This document shows, in pieces, positions 35,628 to 42,306 of a stretch of DNA of 64,000 nt; the stretch's first letter is position 1; each line of letters opens with the position of its first letter. The position numbers and the translations under genes are program-made. The stretch comes from Gemmatimonadaceae bacterium (lineage in GTDB: Bacteria; Gemmatimonadota; Gemmatimonadetes; Gemmatimonadales; Gemmatimonadaceae). Under the pieces are notes generated by a model. That model worked only from the letters and a program-made list of their open reading frames with translations, ran no database searches and had not been told where the DNA came from. The stretch is taken from assembly GCA_020846935.1 (NCBI GenBank), contig JADLCY010000008.1, positions 62,001 to 126,000 on the forward strand, written 5' to 3'.

Positions 35628-35791
35628 CAGCCGGTCGGCGTGCAGTTCGACCCCGCGCAGCTGCCGATGCCGGAACAAATGCAGCCATCGTACGTCCACA
35701 GGCAGCCCATCATCCCCTGAGCCGATGCGGTCGAGGGCGCGATCGAAGCGAGCACGAGCAGCGATGCGGTGATCCTGAACATTCTGCGCAT
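35618..35791 (-). CDS. Secreted six-cysteine peptide
   Basis: A 57-residue peptide. A perfect Shine-Dalgarno AAGGAGGT lies 5 bases before the ATG at 35791, and the signal peptide MRRMFRITASLLVLASIAPS ends in STASA before Gln. The predicted mature part is 33 residues, QGMMGCLWTYDGCICSG then IGSCAGSNCTPTGWCG, with six Cys in the pattern C-x6-C-x-C-x5-C-x4-C-x5-C, so up to three disulfides. It overlaps the start of the propeller gene by 10 bases. The layout recalls NVEALA peptides of Bacteroides, although the sequence is not obviously related. A role as a secreted, disulfide-bonded ligand or cargo is inferred. Confidence 0.72.
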   Translation of the reverse strand: MRRMFRITASLLVLASIAPSTASAQGMMGCLWTYDGCICSGIGSCAGSNCTPTGWCG

Positions 35792-36121
35792 GAGGTACCT
35801 CCTTGATGTGAGGCGCGCGCGAGTCTTCATGACATTCCAAGCCAAGTCCCTCCACGGGGTGAGCAGCCAGGAGTTGCACCGACTTCAGGCCGTCTCAGAC
35901 CATCGCGACCGAGGCGATGATGCGCGCCACGACTCATCCCCGATGCTTGGCCTGTTGTCAGGCCGTGCACCAGCGAGTCTGCAGGCGACGCTTTCTGAGG
36001 TCAATCACGATGATGCGACACGAGTGCGTCAACGGCAACCTCAGCCTGTCTCACGCCGCTCGCCACCGTACCCATCGAGCCCGAGGTTCCGGAGGTAGCG
36101 TGCCGGCGGGCACACACCCGC
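35792..36121. other. Intergenic region upstream of the six-cysteine peptide operon
   Basis: About 330 bases between the start of the peptide operon (leftward) and the broken mtgA copy. A leftward TTGACC hexamer, reading on the minus strand near 36000-36005, could be a -35 element, but a matching -10 is not clear. No protein-like frame is visible. Confidence 0.35.
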
Positions 36122-36655
36122 TTCGCGGCGCGCCCGGTGTATCCGCGCCGCGAGTGGTGTCGCACGACGCAATTTGAAACCACCTACGGCGGGCCGTGCT
36201 CGCCAGCGAGGGCGACGCTTTGCCTGCACTTTGGGTTCGATCTCACGGAGATCAAGAGGCGCTGGAGAAGGCGAAGCGCGGGCGGCGGTTGCGCGGTGCG
36301 TCTACCACTGCGCAGCAGGTGGCGAAGAACCTGTTCCTGTGGGAGGGGCGGGTTCGTGCGGAAGGGGTAAGAGGCGCATTTGTCGCTCGTGCTCGAGGCT
36401 TGTCTGTCGAAGGATCGCATCCTCGACATCTGTCTCAACCTGGCGGAGTGGGGTGACGGGGTGTTCGGCGCGGAGGTGGCGGCCCGTACGCATTTCAGGA
36501 ACTCGGCGAAGGCGTTGACGCGCGAGGAGTCGGCGCGTCTTGCGGCGGTCTTGCCGTCGCCGCTGCGCTGGTCGCCGCAGGGTTCCCTGGCCACGCGCCG
36601 GGCGTCAACGATTCTCACTCGCATGCAGTACGCCGCGCCACATGAGGCGAGTTCG
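36122..36655 (+). pseudogene. Frameshifted second copy of mtgA
   Basis: The DNA matches mtgA (33229-33760) closely over most of its length. Pieces in different frames read [33 protein letters not shown] and [20 protein letters not shown], then FGAEVAARTHFRNSAKALTR to MQYAAPHEA. Several one-base losses or gains break the frame, the membrane anchor is missing and a stop (GGGGTAAGAGG) follows the KNLFLWEG motif, so no functional enzyme can be made. The match ends at the fusion to a DsbA-like fragment. Confidence 0.85.
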
Positions 36656-36897
36656 CTGCGCGCTCGGGAGTGCCGGACAGCAAAGTCTCATCTGTGTGCA
36701 TGGGAGGAGCGCATCCATTTCCTCGCATTGAGGTGGGGCGCGACCTGGGAACTCGCCTTGCGGTCACCGCGACACCGACGATGTTCATCAATGGTTGGCG
36801 CGTGAGAGGTTCCGTCGATTCAGGCCAGATCCGGGAGATGTTTGATGACATCCCGGTGGGGCGGACGCCGAAGCGCACGAGTCGGGAGAGACCGTGA
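36649..36897 (+). pseudogene. C-terminal fragment of a DsbA-like thioredoxin-fold protein
   Basis: About 80 codons read EFAARSGVPDSKVSSVC and RDLGTRLAVTATPTMFINGW, then RVRGSVDSGQIREMFDD. The cis-Pro motif TATPTMFINGWRV is characteristic of the DsbA/thioredoxin_4 family, but the N-terminal half with the CxxC site is absent. It is joined abruptly to the broken mtgA copy. Its stop overlaps the GTG start of the intact propeller gene (GTGA), which suggests the two once formed one operon. A GTG at 36670 could allow a short product. Confidence 0.7.
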
Positions 36898-37994
36898 GAT
36901 CGACCGTGATACCACACCTGCTGTGCGTTTGCTTCTCGTCGCTTCTTTGTGCACAGGCGCAACCCGTGGCAACGCTGCGACCGGCGAGCGGTCACCTCGC
37001 GTACGAGTTCACCGACGTACGTGGTGTGCGCGAACTGCCCGACGGTCGAATCATTGTCGTTGACCGCGGGGTCCGAGCCGTGCTTTGGGTGGATCCATCA
37101 TCAGGCCGCACGGGCCCCATTGGCCGCCAGGGGGAGGGACCGGGTGAGTATCGCTACCCCGCGTTTGTGGTGTCCCTCGGCCTGGACTCGTCGCTGGTTG
37201 TGGACACGCAGCTGAGACGCTGGATCCTCCTGGCGGGTGACCGGGTCGTCCGCACGATGGGGCCCGATAACGATCTGGTGCGCCTGCTCGGTGTCGACAT
37301 CGTCGGGGCCGATCGCCTCGGTCGCGTCGCGTCGCTGTCGGGGGAGCCGCCGATGTCCTACGTGATGAGACAGCCCACGAGCGCGCAAACGCGCTTCGTC
37401 GTCACCGCGCGAGCCGGACACCTAAGGCTCGATACCATCGGCACGATCCGTGTGCGTCGGGGAAACACGATCGTTCGACGCGGCACGACGGCGTACTTCC
37501 TGCGCAACCCGCTGGCGATCGATGAGCAGAGCGTGCTGATGCGTGACGGCTGGCTGGCGGTGGCGAGAACATCGCCCTACCGTGTCGACTGGGTTTCGCC
37601 CGCGGGCGTCGTCGTCGCGGGAGCACATCAGGAAGTCATGCCGCGGGTCACCGAGGCCTACAAGCAGAGTGCGATTGCCCGCGAGTGGCTCGTGCCGGGC
37701 TATACCGGGCCCGTCTGGGTACCGACGGACTTCCCCGAGTGGCCGGCGGAAATGCCGCCATTCCTCGGAAGCGCCCTGATGGCAAGTCCTGAGGGACAGC
37801 TCCTTGTTGAGCGTTCTGCGCTTGCATCGTCTCGCGGAACACTGGTGGATGTGTTTGATCGATCCGGCTCGCGTGTGCGGCAGCTGCAGCTCCCCGCCAG
37901 GGCGAGGATCGTCGGATTCGGCGAACGAAGGGTCTACGTGGCTCAGCGCAACGATGACGACCTCGAGACTCTGAGCATCCACCCCTGGCCATGA
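36894..37994 (+). CDS. 6-bladed beta-propeller protein, exported
   Basis: A 366-residue protein with signal peptide MRSTVIPHLLCVCFSSLLCA ending near QAQP. Blades include FTDVRGVRELPDGRIIVVDR, AVLWVDPSSGRTGPIGRQGE with the G-E-G-P-G-E-Y turn, and LGLDSSLVVDTQLRRWILLA. The C-terminus reads VFDRSGSRVRQLQLPARAR. This is the same NHL-like 6-bladed family as the propeller at 34500-35627. It starts at a GTG inside the TGA of the DsbA-like fragment. A C-terminal remnant of the same gene lies after mtgA (33838-33958), showing duplication. Confidence 0.8.
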   Translation: MRSTVIPHLLCVCFSSLLCAQAQPVATLRPASGHLAYEFTDVRGVRELPDGRIIVVDRGVRAVLWVDPSSGRTGPIGRQGEGPGEYRYPAFVVSLGLDSSLVVDTQLRRWILLAGDRVVRTMGPDNDLVRLLGVDIVGADRLGRVASLSGEPPMSYVMRQPTSAQTRFVVTARAGHLRLDTIGTIRVRRGNTIVRRGTTAYFLRNPLAIDEQSVLMRDGWLAVARTSPYRVDWVSPAGVVVAGAHQEVMPRVTEAYKQSAIAREWLVPGYTGPVWVPTDFPEWPAEMPPFLGSALMASPEGQLLVERSALASSRGTLVDVFDRSGSRVRQLQLPARARIVGFGERRVYVAQRNDDDLETLSIHPWP

Positions 37995-38139
37995 CGCGCC
38001 GAACGATCCCTACCGCCATTGCCAGCGAGTGAGTCGCGCCGATTCGTGCGGAGACGGCGGGCGCCCCTGCTCATGATGGCCATCGCACGAAGCGGCAGCG
38101 ACCATCGCGCAAGGAACAAGGAGGGCGATGCCACTTTGC

Positions 38140-38417
38140 AGTGCGTCAAGCGGCTCGCCAGCGCGGCCCGACGCATATCTGGGAGCCCGAGCGCGCTGAT
38201 GACAACGCGCCCATTCAAGAGCACGTGCTCGCTGGGAACGGCGGACGTTGGCCAGTTGCGCATCACACCGGAAACTGGAATCATCTGGCGCATCAGGGCC
38301 ATCCGCGTGTCCTCTTTCAGCATGAGGATCACCGACGCCCTGCTCGTGTTCGCCAGGGCTTCCCAATGTGAGAGCATGGGGGAACGCGAGAAGCAAGGCT
38401 CCGCCTCGTACAGTCAA
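38140..38417 (-). pseudogene. Broken copy of the CxxC thioredoxin-like gene
   Basis: The DNA matches the gene at 34011-34463. The minus-strand reading gives LYEAEPCFSRSPMLSHWEAL then ASVILMLKEDTRMALMRQMI and PSEHVLLNGRVVISALGL. The second Cys of the redox motif is now Arg (CFSR for CFSC), the N-terminus is replaced by a frame with an in-frame TGA just before the conserved block, and the C-terminus diverges. A remnant open frame starts at an internal ATG near 38377. It lies opposite and downstream of the intact propeller gene. Confidence 0.8.
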
Positions 38418-38489
38418 CCTGCCGCCTAGTGCCCTCGTCCCTGGGGTCATATGAGGTGAGCCACACCGTGCTTCCGTTGAAGCTCGCGG

Positions 38490-38852
38490 TCACGTCCCAC
38501 GTCCTCCCCGAGGAAGGCGCTTCCGAATCTTCGCTGCCTCACGTTTCTCGTCGAGGTACATCCGAACCAAAGTGCCGACAGGAGGTGGGAGGAATGTTGG
38601 TCGAGGGCGAAGGCGCCACACAGAGTCGCTTTGCACTCGGAACAGCGCCGTATCGACGATACCTGCAGGACGCCAGATGAAGAGGGTGACCGTGTCGCCC
38701 GACTCACGCAGCGTCACACTGTCGCTCCTGTCCATTCCGGGTAGGCGGGATCCAGAGGGACTCTGAGCTGGAAGCGTAGCGGCAGGGACAGTCGCAACGG
38801 TTGCTACGACCCACCAGAACCGCCAGGGCAACGGAGCCAGGAGGCGCGTCAC
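38490..38852 (-). CDS. Hypothetical exported protein, possibly frameshifted
   Basis: A 120-residue protein with a clear signal peptide MTRLLAPLPWRFWWVVATVA ending LPAQ. The mature part reads SDSVTLRESGDTVTLFIWRP and VDTALFRVQSDSVWRLRPRP, then YLDEKREAAKIRKRLP. It ends RGGRGT, but the following DNA in the next frame continues with WDVTASFNGSTVWLTSYDP, which looks like a natural C-terminal strand pair. A one-base change may therefore have cut the protein. No family assigned. Confidence 0.5.
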   Translation of the reverse strand: MTRLLAPLPWRFWWVVATVATVPAATLPAQSPSGSRLPGMDRSDSVTLRESGDTVTLFIWRPAGIVDTALFRVQSDSVWRLRPRPTFLPPPVGTLVRMYLDEKREAAKIRKRLPRGGRGT

Positions 38853-38891
38853 TGATCGTTGTTCCCGTGGTAGGCGTGGCAGCCTGAAGCG

Positions 38892-39248
38892 TTATTGAGA
38901 TTGTTTGGGCGCGGAGGGTTGATGTGAGCGTGCGTAGCTCGCCGTTCTTCTGAGCTGCCTGCTCGTCGTTACTAACCGCGCGATCGGGAGCAGAGTCGCG
39001 AGGACGAGGACGGCGGCAACACCAACGCGCGGTCCCTGACAGAGCGACGACGAGCGCTCCGAGGGCGGCTCCTGCTCGGCAGCCGTTGGCGACATCGCGC
39101 GGACGACGATTGCGCGGCACTCTGGGTGCACCCAAGTGCCCAACTGACGAAAGGGGCCAGCCTGAAGGATCGCGCCAGTGCTGATGAGCGCGAGCACAAT
39201 AAGCGTTACGACGTTTGGGCCAATGAGAAGCCAAGCCCTGCCTTGCAT
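38892..39248 (-). CDS. Hypothetical membrane protein
   Basis: A 118-residue protein. GTGGAGG lies 8 bases before the ATG at 39248. Two hydrophobic segments, LLIGPNVVTLIVLALISTGA (about 7-26) and VGVAAVLVLATLLPIARLVT (about 76-95), flank a polar loop with two Cys (HPECRAIVV and SSLCQGP). The C-terminus is Ser/Gln-rich. It is 39 bases upstream of the exported-protein gene in the same direction. No family recognised. Confidence 0.6.
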   Translation of the reverse strand: MQGRAWLLIGPNVVTLIVLALISTGAILQAGPFRQLGTWVHPECRAIVVRAMSPTAAEQEPPSERSSSLCQGPRVGVAAVLVLATLLPIARLVTTSRQLRRTASYARSHQPSAPKQSQ

Positions 39249-39539
39249 CGCTGAAGCCTCCACTTCGGAGCGGTTTGCGACTGCTGCGAAGCACCGGATC
39301 GCACAACTGCCGGTTCTCCCTTGACTCATCATTCGACGGGGCGCACACAACCGCTGGAGCTCACCGGGAACCCTGGACAGCGTGGGCTCCCGCCCAAGAA
39401 GGCACACGGCTTCAAAGTTCTTCCCGTGCCCGTTGCCTCGACCAACTCCCGGCTACGTCTCGGACTCCGGCGACAGGGCGGGACCTGCTGCCCCAACCAA
39501 CGGGACCGATCCGACCAACTTGACGATGCGCGCCGTGGC

Positions 39540-39710
39540 TCATTCGAGCCCCGAGACATGCTCGTAGGCGACCAGCAGGGCGAGCTCAGAGCCCGCGAAC
39601 CCCAGCGCACGGCCGCTCGCGGACACGTGCGCGAAGGTCGCCTGATCCGTCAGCACCCCGATGCGCGCCGCGCAGATGGCCTCACCTCCTGCCTGTCCAC
39701 CCTGACTCAT
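39540..39710 (-). CDS. Possible small peptide
   Basis: A 56-codon frame with GGAGGGGGGCACGGG just before its ATG. It reads MSQGGQAGGEAICAARIGVL then TDQATFAHVSASGRALGFAG, with a Gly-Gly stretch near the start and one Cys. It could be a bacteriocin-like or leader peptide, or a chance frame. The good ribosome binding site is the main support. It lies 290 bases upstream of the membrane protein gene and reads in the same direction. Confidence 0.3.
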   Translation of the reverse strand: MSQGGQAGGEAICAARIGVLTDQATFAHVSASGRALGFAGSELALLVAYEHVSGLE

Positions 39711-39884
39711 TCCCGTGCCCCCCTCCGAAACAAAGCCAGGATCCCCCGAGGCCCTCGCCGTGCCAGCAACGGTCAAATATCCGCAGCGGCTTGCGTTGTC
39801 AAGCAGCCACAGGCGGAGGGCGATGACGCTCCACATGCACGACTGTCCATTCCGTCACTTAAGCTGGGTACGTCATGCCTCCCG

Positions 39885-40532
39885 CTAATCGCCGACCCGC
39901 TTGCGCTCCGTCTCGAACGCGCGACGCACCGCCTCCGAGCCGTCGATGTTGCTGATCAACACCTTGAGCAGGCCGTCGCTCAGGCCGTAAATCATCCCGT
40001 GCAGCACCGGGCGCGCTCCGCGCTTCCATGCCTCCTGCACGATCGGCGTGCGCGAAAGGTTGTGCACCTGCCGCAGCACGTTGAGCTCCACCAGCCGCTC
40101 GAAGCGCTCGGACTCGGCGCCACACGCGCTGAGCTCCTCCTGGTGCCGCCGTCGCGTTTCGCGCACCCCGGCCAGCCAGTGGTCCACCAGTCCGTACGTG
40201 TTGTCGCTCATCGCAGCGCCCACGCCGCCGCACTGCAGGTGACCGCACACGATCACGTGCTTCACGTCGAGCACCTCAACGGCATACTGCAGCACCGACA
40301 GCATATTGAGGTCGCCGGGATAGACCTGGTTGGCGATGTTCCGGTGCACGAACATCTCCCCGGGAAGTACGCCGGTCAGCATCTCCAGCGGCACACGACT
40401 GTCAGCGCAGCCAATGAACAGGAAATGCGGCTCCTGCTTTCCGGCGTTGCGGCCAAAGAAGCCCGGATCGCTCTTGGTGATCTCGCGGGCGAAGGTGCGA
40501 TTGTTGTCGAGAATGCGCTTCAGGTCTTCCAC
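39885..40532 (-). CDS. Beta-class carbonic anhydrase
   Basis: A 215-residue carbonic anhydrase that interconverts CO2 and bicarbonate. Zinc ligands are clear: IGCADSRVPLE (Cys42, with the Asp44-Arg46 dyad) and VIVCGHLQCGGV (His98, Cys101). The NIANQV and GDLNMLSVLQYAVEVLDV segments are typical, and length fits. It follows the SulP transporter gene by 2 bases in the same direction. Pairs of SulP with carbonic anhydrase are usually taken to supply or move bicarbonate. Confidence 0.96.
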   Translation of the reverse strand: MEDLKRILDNNRTFAREITKSDPGFFGRNAGKQEPHFLFIGCADSRVPLEMLTGVLPGEMFVHRNIANQVYPGDLNMLSVLQYAVEVLDVKHVIVCGHLQCGGVGAAMSDNTYGLVDHWLAGVRETRRRHQEELSACGAESERFERLVELNVLRQVHNLSRTPIVQEAWKRGARPVLHGMIYGLSDGLLKVLISNIDGSEAVRRAFETERKRVGD

Positions 40533-40534
40533 GG

Positions 40535-42238
40535 TCAGGACTGGTGGGACGGCATGATGGTGCTGTCGGGAATCCCGACTAGGCGATAGTCGATCTTACG
40601 GCTCGTGGCGGTTTCCCGAAACTCATGGATGAGTTCGAGCACGTCATGATCGAGGTGGCGCGCGTACCGGCCGTCGAGTTCGATCCGGCTGCCGGGCGGC
40701 AGGGCCTCGAGGGTCTCGGCGAGCGACGCCTTGTGCAGAAAGGACACGGTGTCGTTGAACCGGAGGCGCGTAAGGACCGCACCGTGTGGACTCACGACGG
40801 AAAAGCCCGCCGAGCGCTGGTGCTCAATGAATACGAACAGGAATCCGACCGCGAGCCCGGTGACCATGCCCGTCAGCAGGTCCGTGAACAGGATCGCCAA
40901 CGCGGTCACCAGGAACGGCGTGAACTGGCGCCAGCCCTGCCGCCAGACGTGCGCCACGAGCGTGGGATGCGCCAGACGGTAGCCGGTGTACAGCAGGATC
41001 GCCGCAAGGACCGCCAGCGGAATGGCATTGAGCGCGAACGGAATCAGCACGACGGCGAGCAACAGCAGGATCGCGTGCATCATCACCGCGGCCTTGGTTC
41101 TTGCGCCCGCGTCGATGTTGACCGCACTGCGGACGACCACGCCGCTCAGCGGCAGACCCCCGACGAGCCCAGACACCATGTTGCCAAAGCCCTGCGCAAA
41201 CAGCTCACGGTTTGTCGAGGGCTCCCGGCGATGAGGGTCGATACGGCTCGTGGCGCTCAGCGCCAGCAGCGACTCGAGGCTGGCGACCACCCCCAGCGTC
41301 AGGCCGATGCGCCACGCCTCGCCTCGCAGCAGCACCGACCAGTCGGGCAGCTGTAGCACGGGACCCAATGCGGCCCACGACGTCAGGTCGGGAAGCTGCA
41401 CGAGCTGGCCGCCGGTCAGCGCCCAACTCGGCCGCCAGGCGCCAAAGAGCGCGTTGAGCGCGATCCCCACGATCACGATCAGCAGCGGTCCCGGCACCCA
41501 TCGCCTGGCGGTCGTCGTGCGGGACCACCCGATGAGCAGGAGCAGCGAAATGACGGTAACGCTCACCGCACCGGGGTGCATGCTTTCGAGCGCGGTGACG
41601 ACGCTGGTGAACGTGTTCTCGTTGTTCAGCTGGCGGAATGCCTCATCGCCCTCGAAGTCGACGCTGTAGCCGACAGCGTGCGGGATCTGTTTGAGAACGA
41701 GAATGATGCCAATGGCCGCCAACATACCCTTGATGACCGAAAGCGGGACGACGTAGCCCAGCACGCCGGCACCAACGATCGAGAGCACCACCTGCATCGC
41801 GCCGCCAACCACGAGGGCGGCGAGGAACCCCCGGTACGACCCCAGCGCCGCGGTGGCGCTGATCGTGATCGCCGCGAGCCCCGCGGCCGGACCGGTCACC
41901 ATAAGCGGCGACTGCGAGATCGCACCCACGAGCAGGCCACCGATCACACCCGTGATGACGCCGGTGAGCGGCGGCGCGCCGGACATGACGGCGATCCCCA
42001 CGCACAGAGGAAATGCCACCAGCACGGTGACCATGGCTGCGCGGGCGTCGGCAGCCCAGGTGAGCGACGTGCGCAGGGCCGCAAACTCGTGCGTCGCGGT
42101 GGCCAGCGCCTCCCGACCCACGCGGTCGAGTTGCAGCCGGTCCGTGAGAGCCTTCATGGTGCTGGGCCGGTCAGGCGCCGGGGGCAACGTGTCCCCCGAC
42201 TCCGAACCGGGCCGGTGATCGGCATCGGTCGTGGCCAT
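40535..42238 (-). CDS. SulP family anion transporter
   Basis: A 567-residue transporter with about ten to twelve membrane segments. The SulP motifs LVAFPLCVGIAVMSGAPPLT and GAISQSPLMVTGPAAGLAAI with the substrate-binding helix pair, and SAVNIDAGARTKAAVMMHAI, are present. The C-terminal 130 residues resemble a STAS domain (VVSPHGAVLTRLRFNDTVSF, PGSRIELDGRYARHLDHDVL). SulP proteins transport sulfate, bicarbonate or other anions. The immediate carbonic anhydrase suggests bicarbonate, by analogy with BicA-type systems. An N-terminal polar tail of about 60 residues precedes the membrane domain. Confidence 0.92.
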   Translation of the reverse strand: MATTDADHRPGSESGDTLPPAPDRPSTMKALTDRLQLDRVGREALATATHEFAALRTSLTWAADARAAMVTVLVAFPLCVGIAVMSGAPPLTGVITGVIGGLLVGAISQSPLMVTGPAAGLAAITISATAALGSYRGFLAALVVGGAMQVVLSIVGAGVLGYVVPLSVIKGMLAAIGIILVLKQIPHAVGYSVDFEGDEAFRQLNNENTFTSVVTALESMHPGAVSVTVISLLLLIGWSRTTTARRWVPGPLLIVIVGIALNALFGAWRPSWALTGGQLVQLPDLTSWAALGPVLQLPDWSVLLRGEAWRIGLTLGVVASLESLLALSATSRIDPHRREPSTNRELFAQGFGNMVSGLVGGLPLSGVVVRSAVNIDAGARTKAAVMMHAILLLLAVVLIPFALNAIPLAVLAAILLYTGYRLAHPTLVAHVWRQGWRQFTPFLVTALAILFTDLLTGMVTGLAVGFLFVFIEHQRSAGFSVVSPHGAVLTRLRFNDTVSFLHKASLAETLEALPPGSRIELDGRYARHLDHDVLELIHEFRETATSRKIDYRLVGIPDSTIMPSHQS

Positions 42239-42306
42239 CGATATCTGTGTCAGAGAACGGACCGGGCCAGCTGAACGCGTTCCGCCGACGCCCGCACGCG
42301 CCCAGG

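Noticed and set aside
36122-36655. A second functional transglycosylase
   Set aside because: The frame is broken several times and the N-terminal anchor is absent, so it is a pseudogene.
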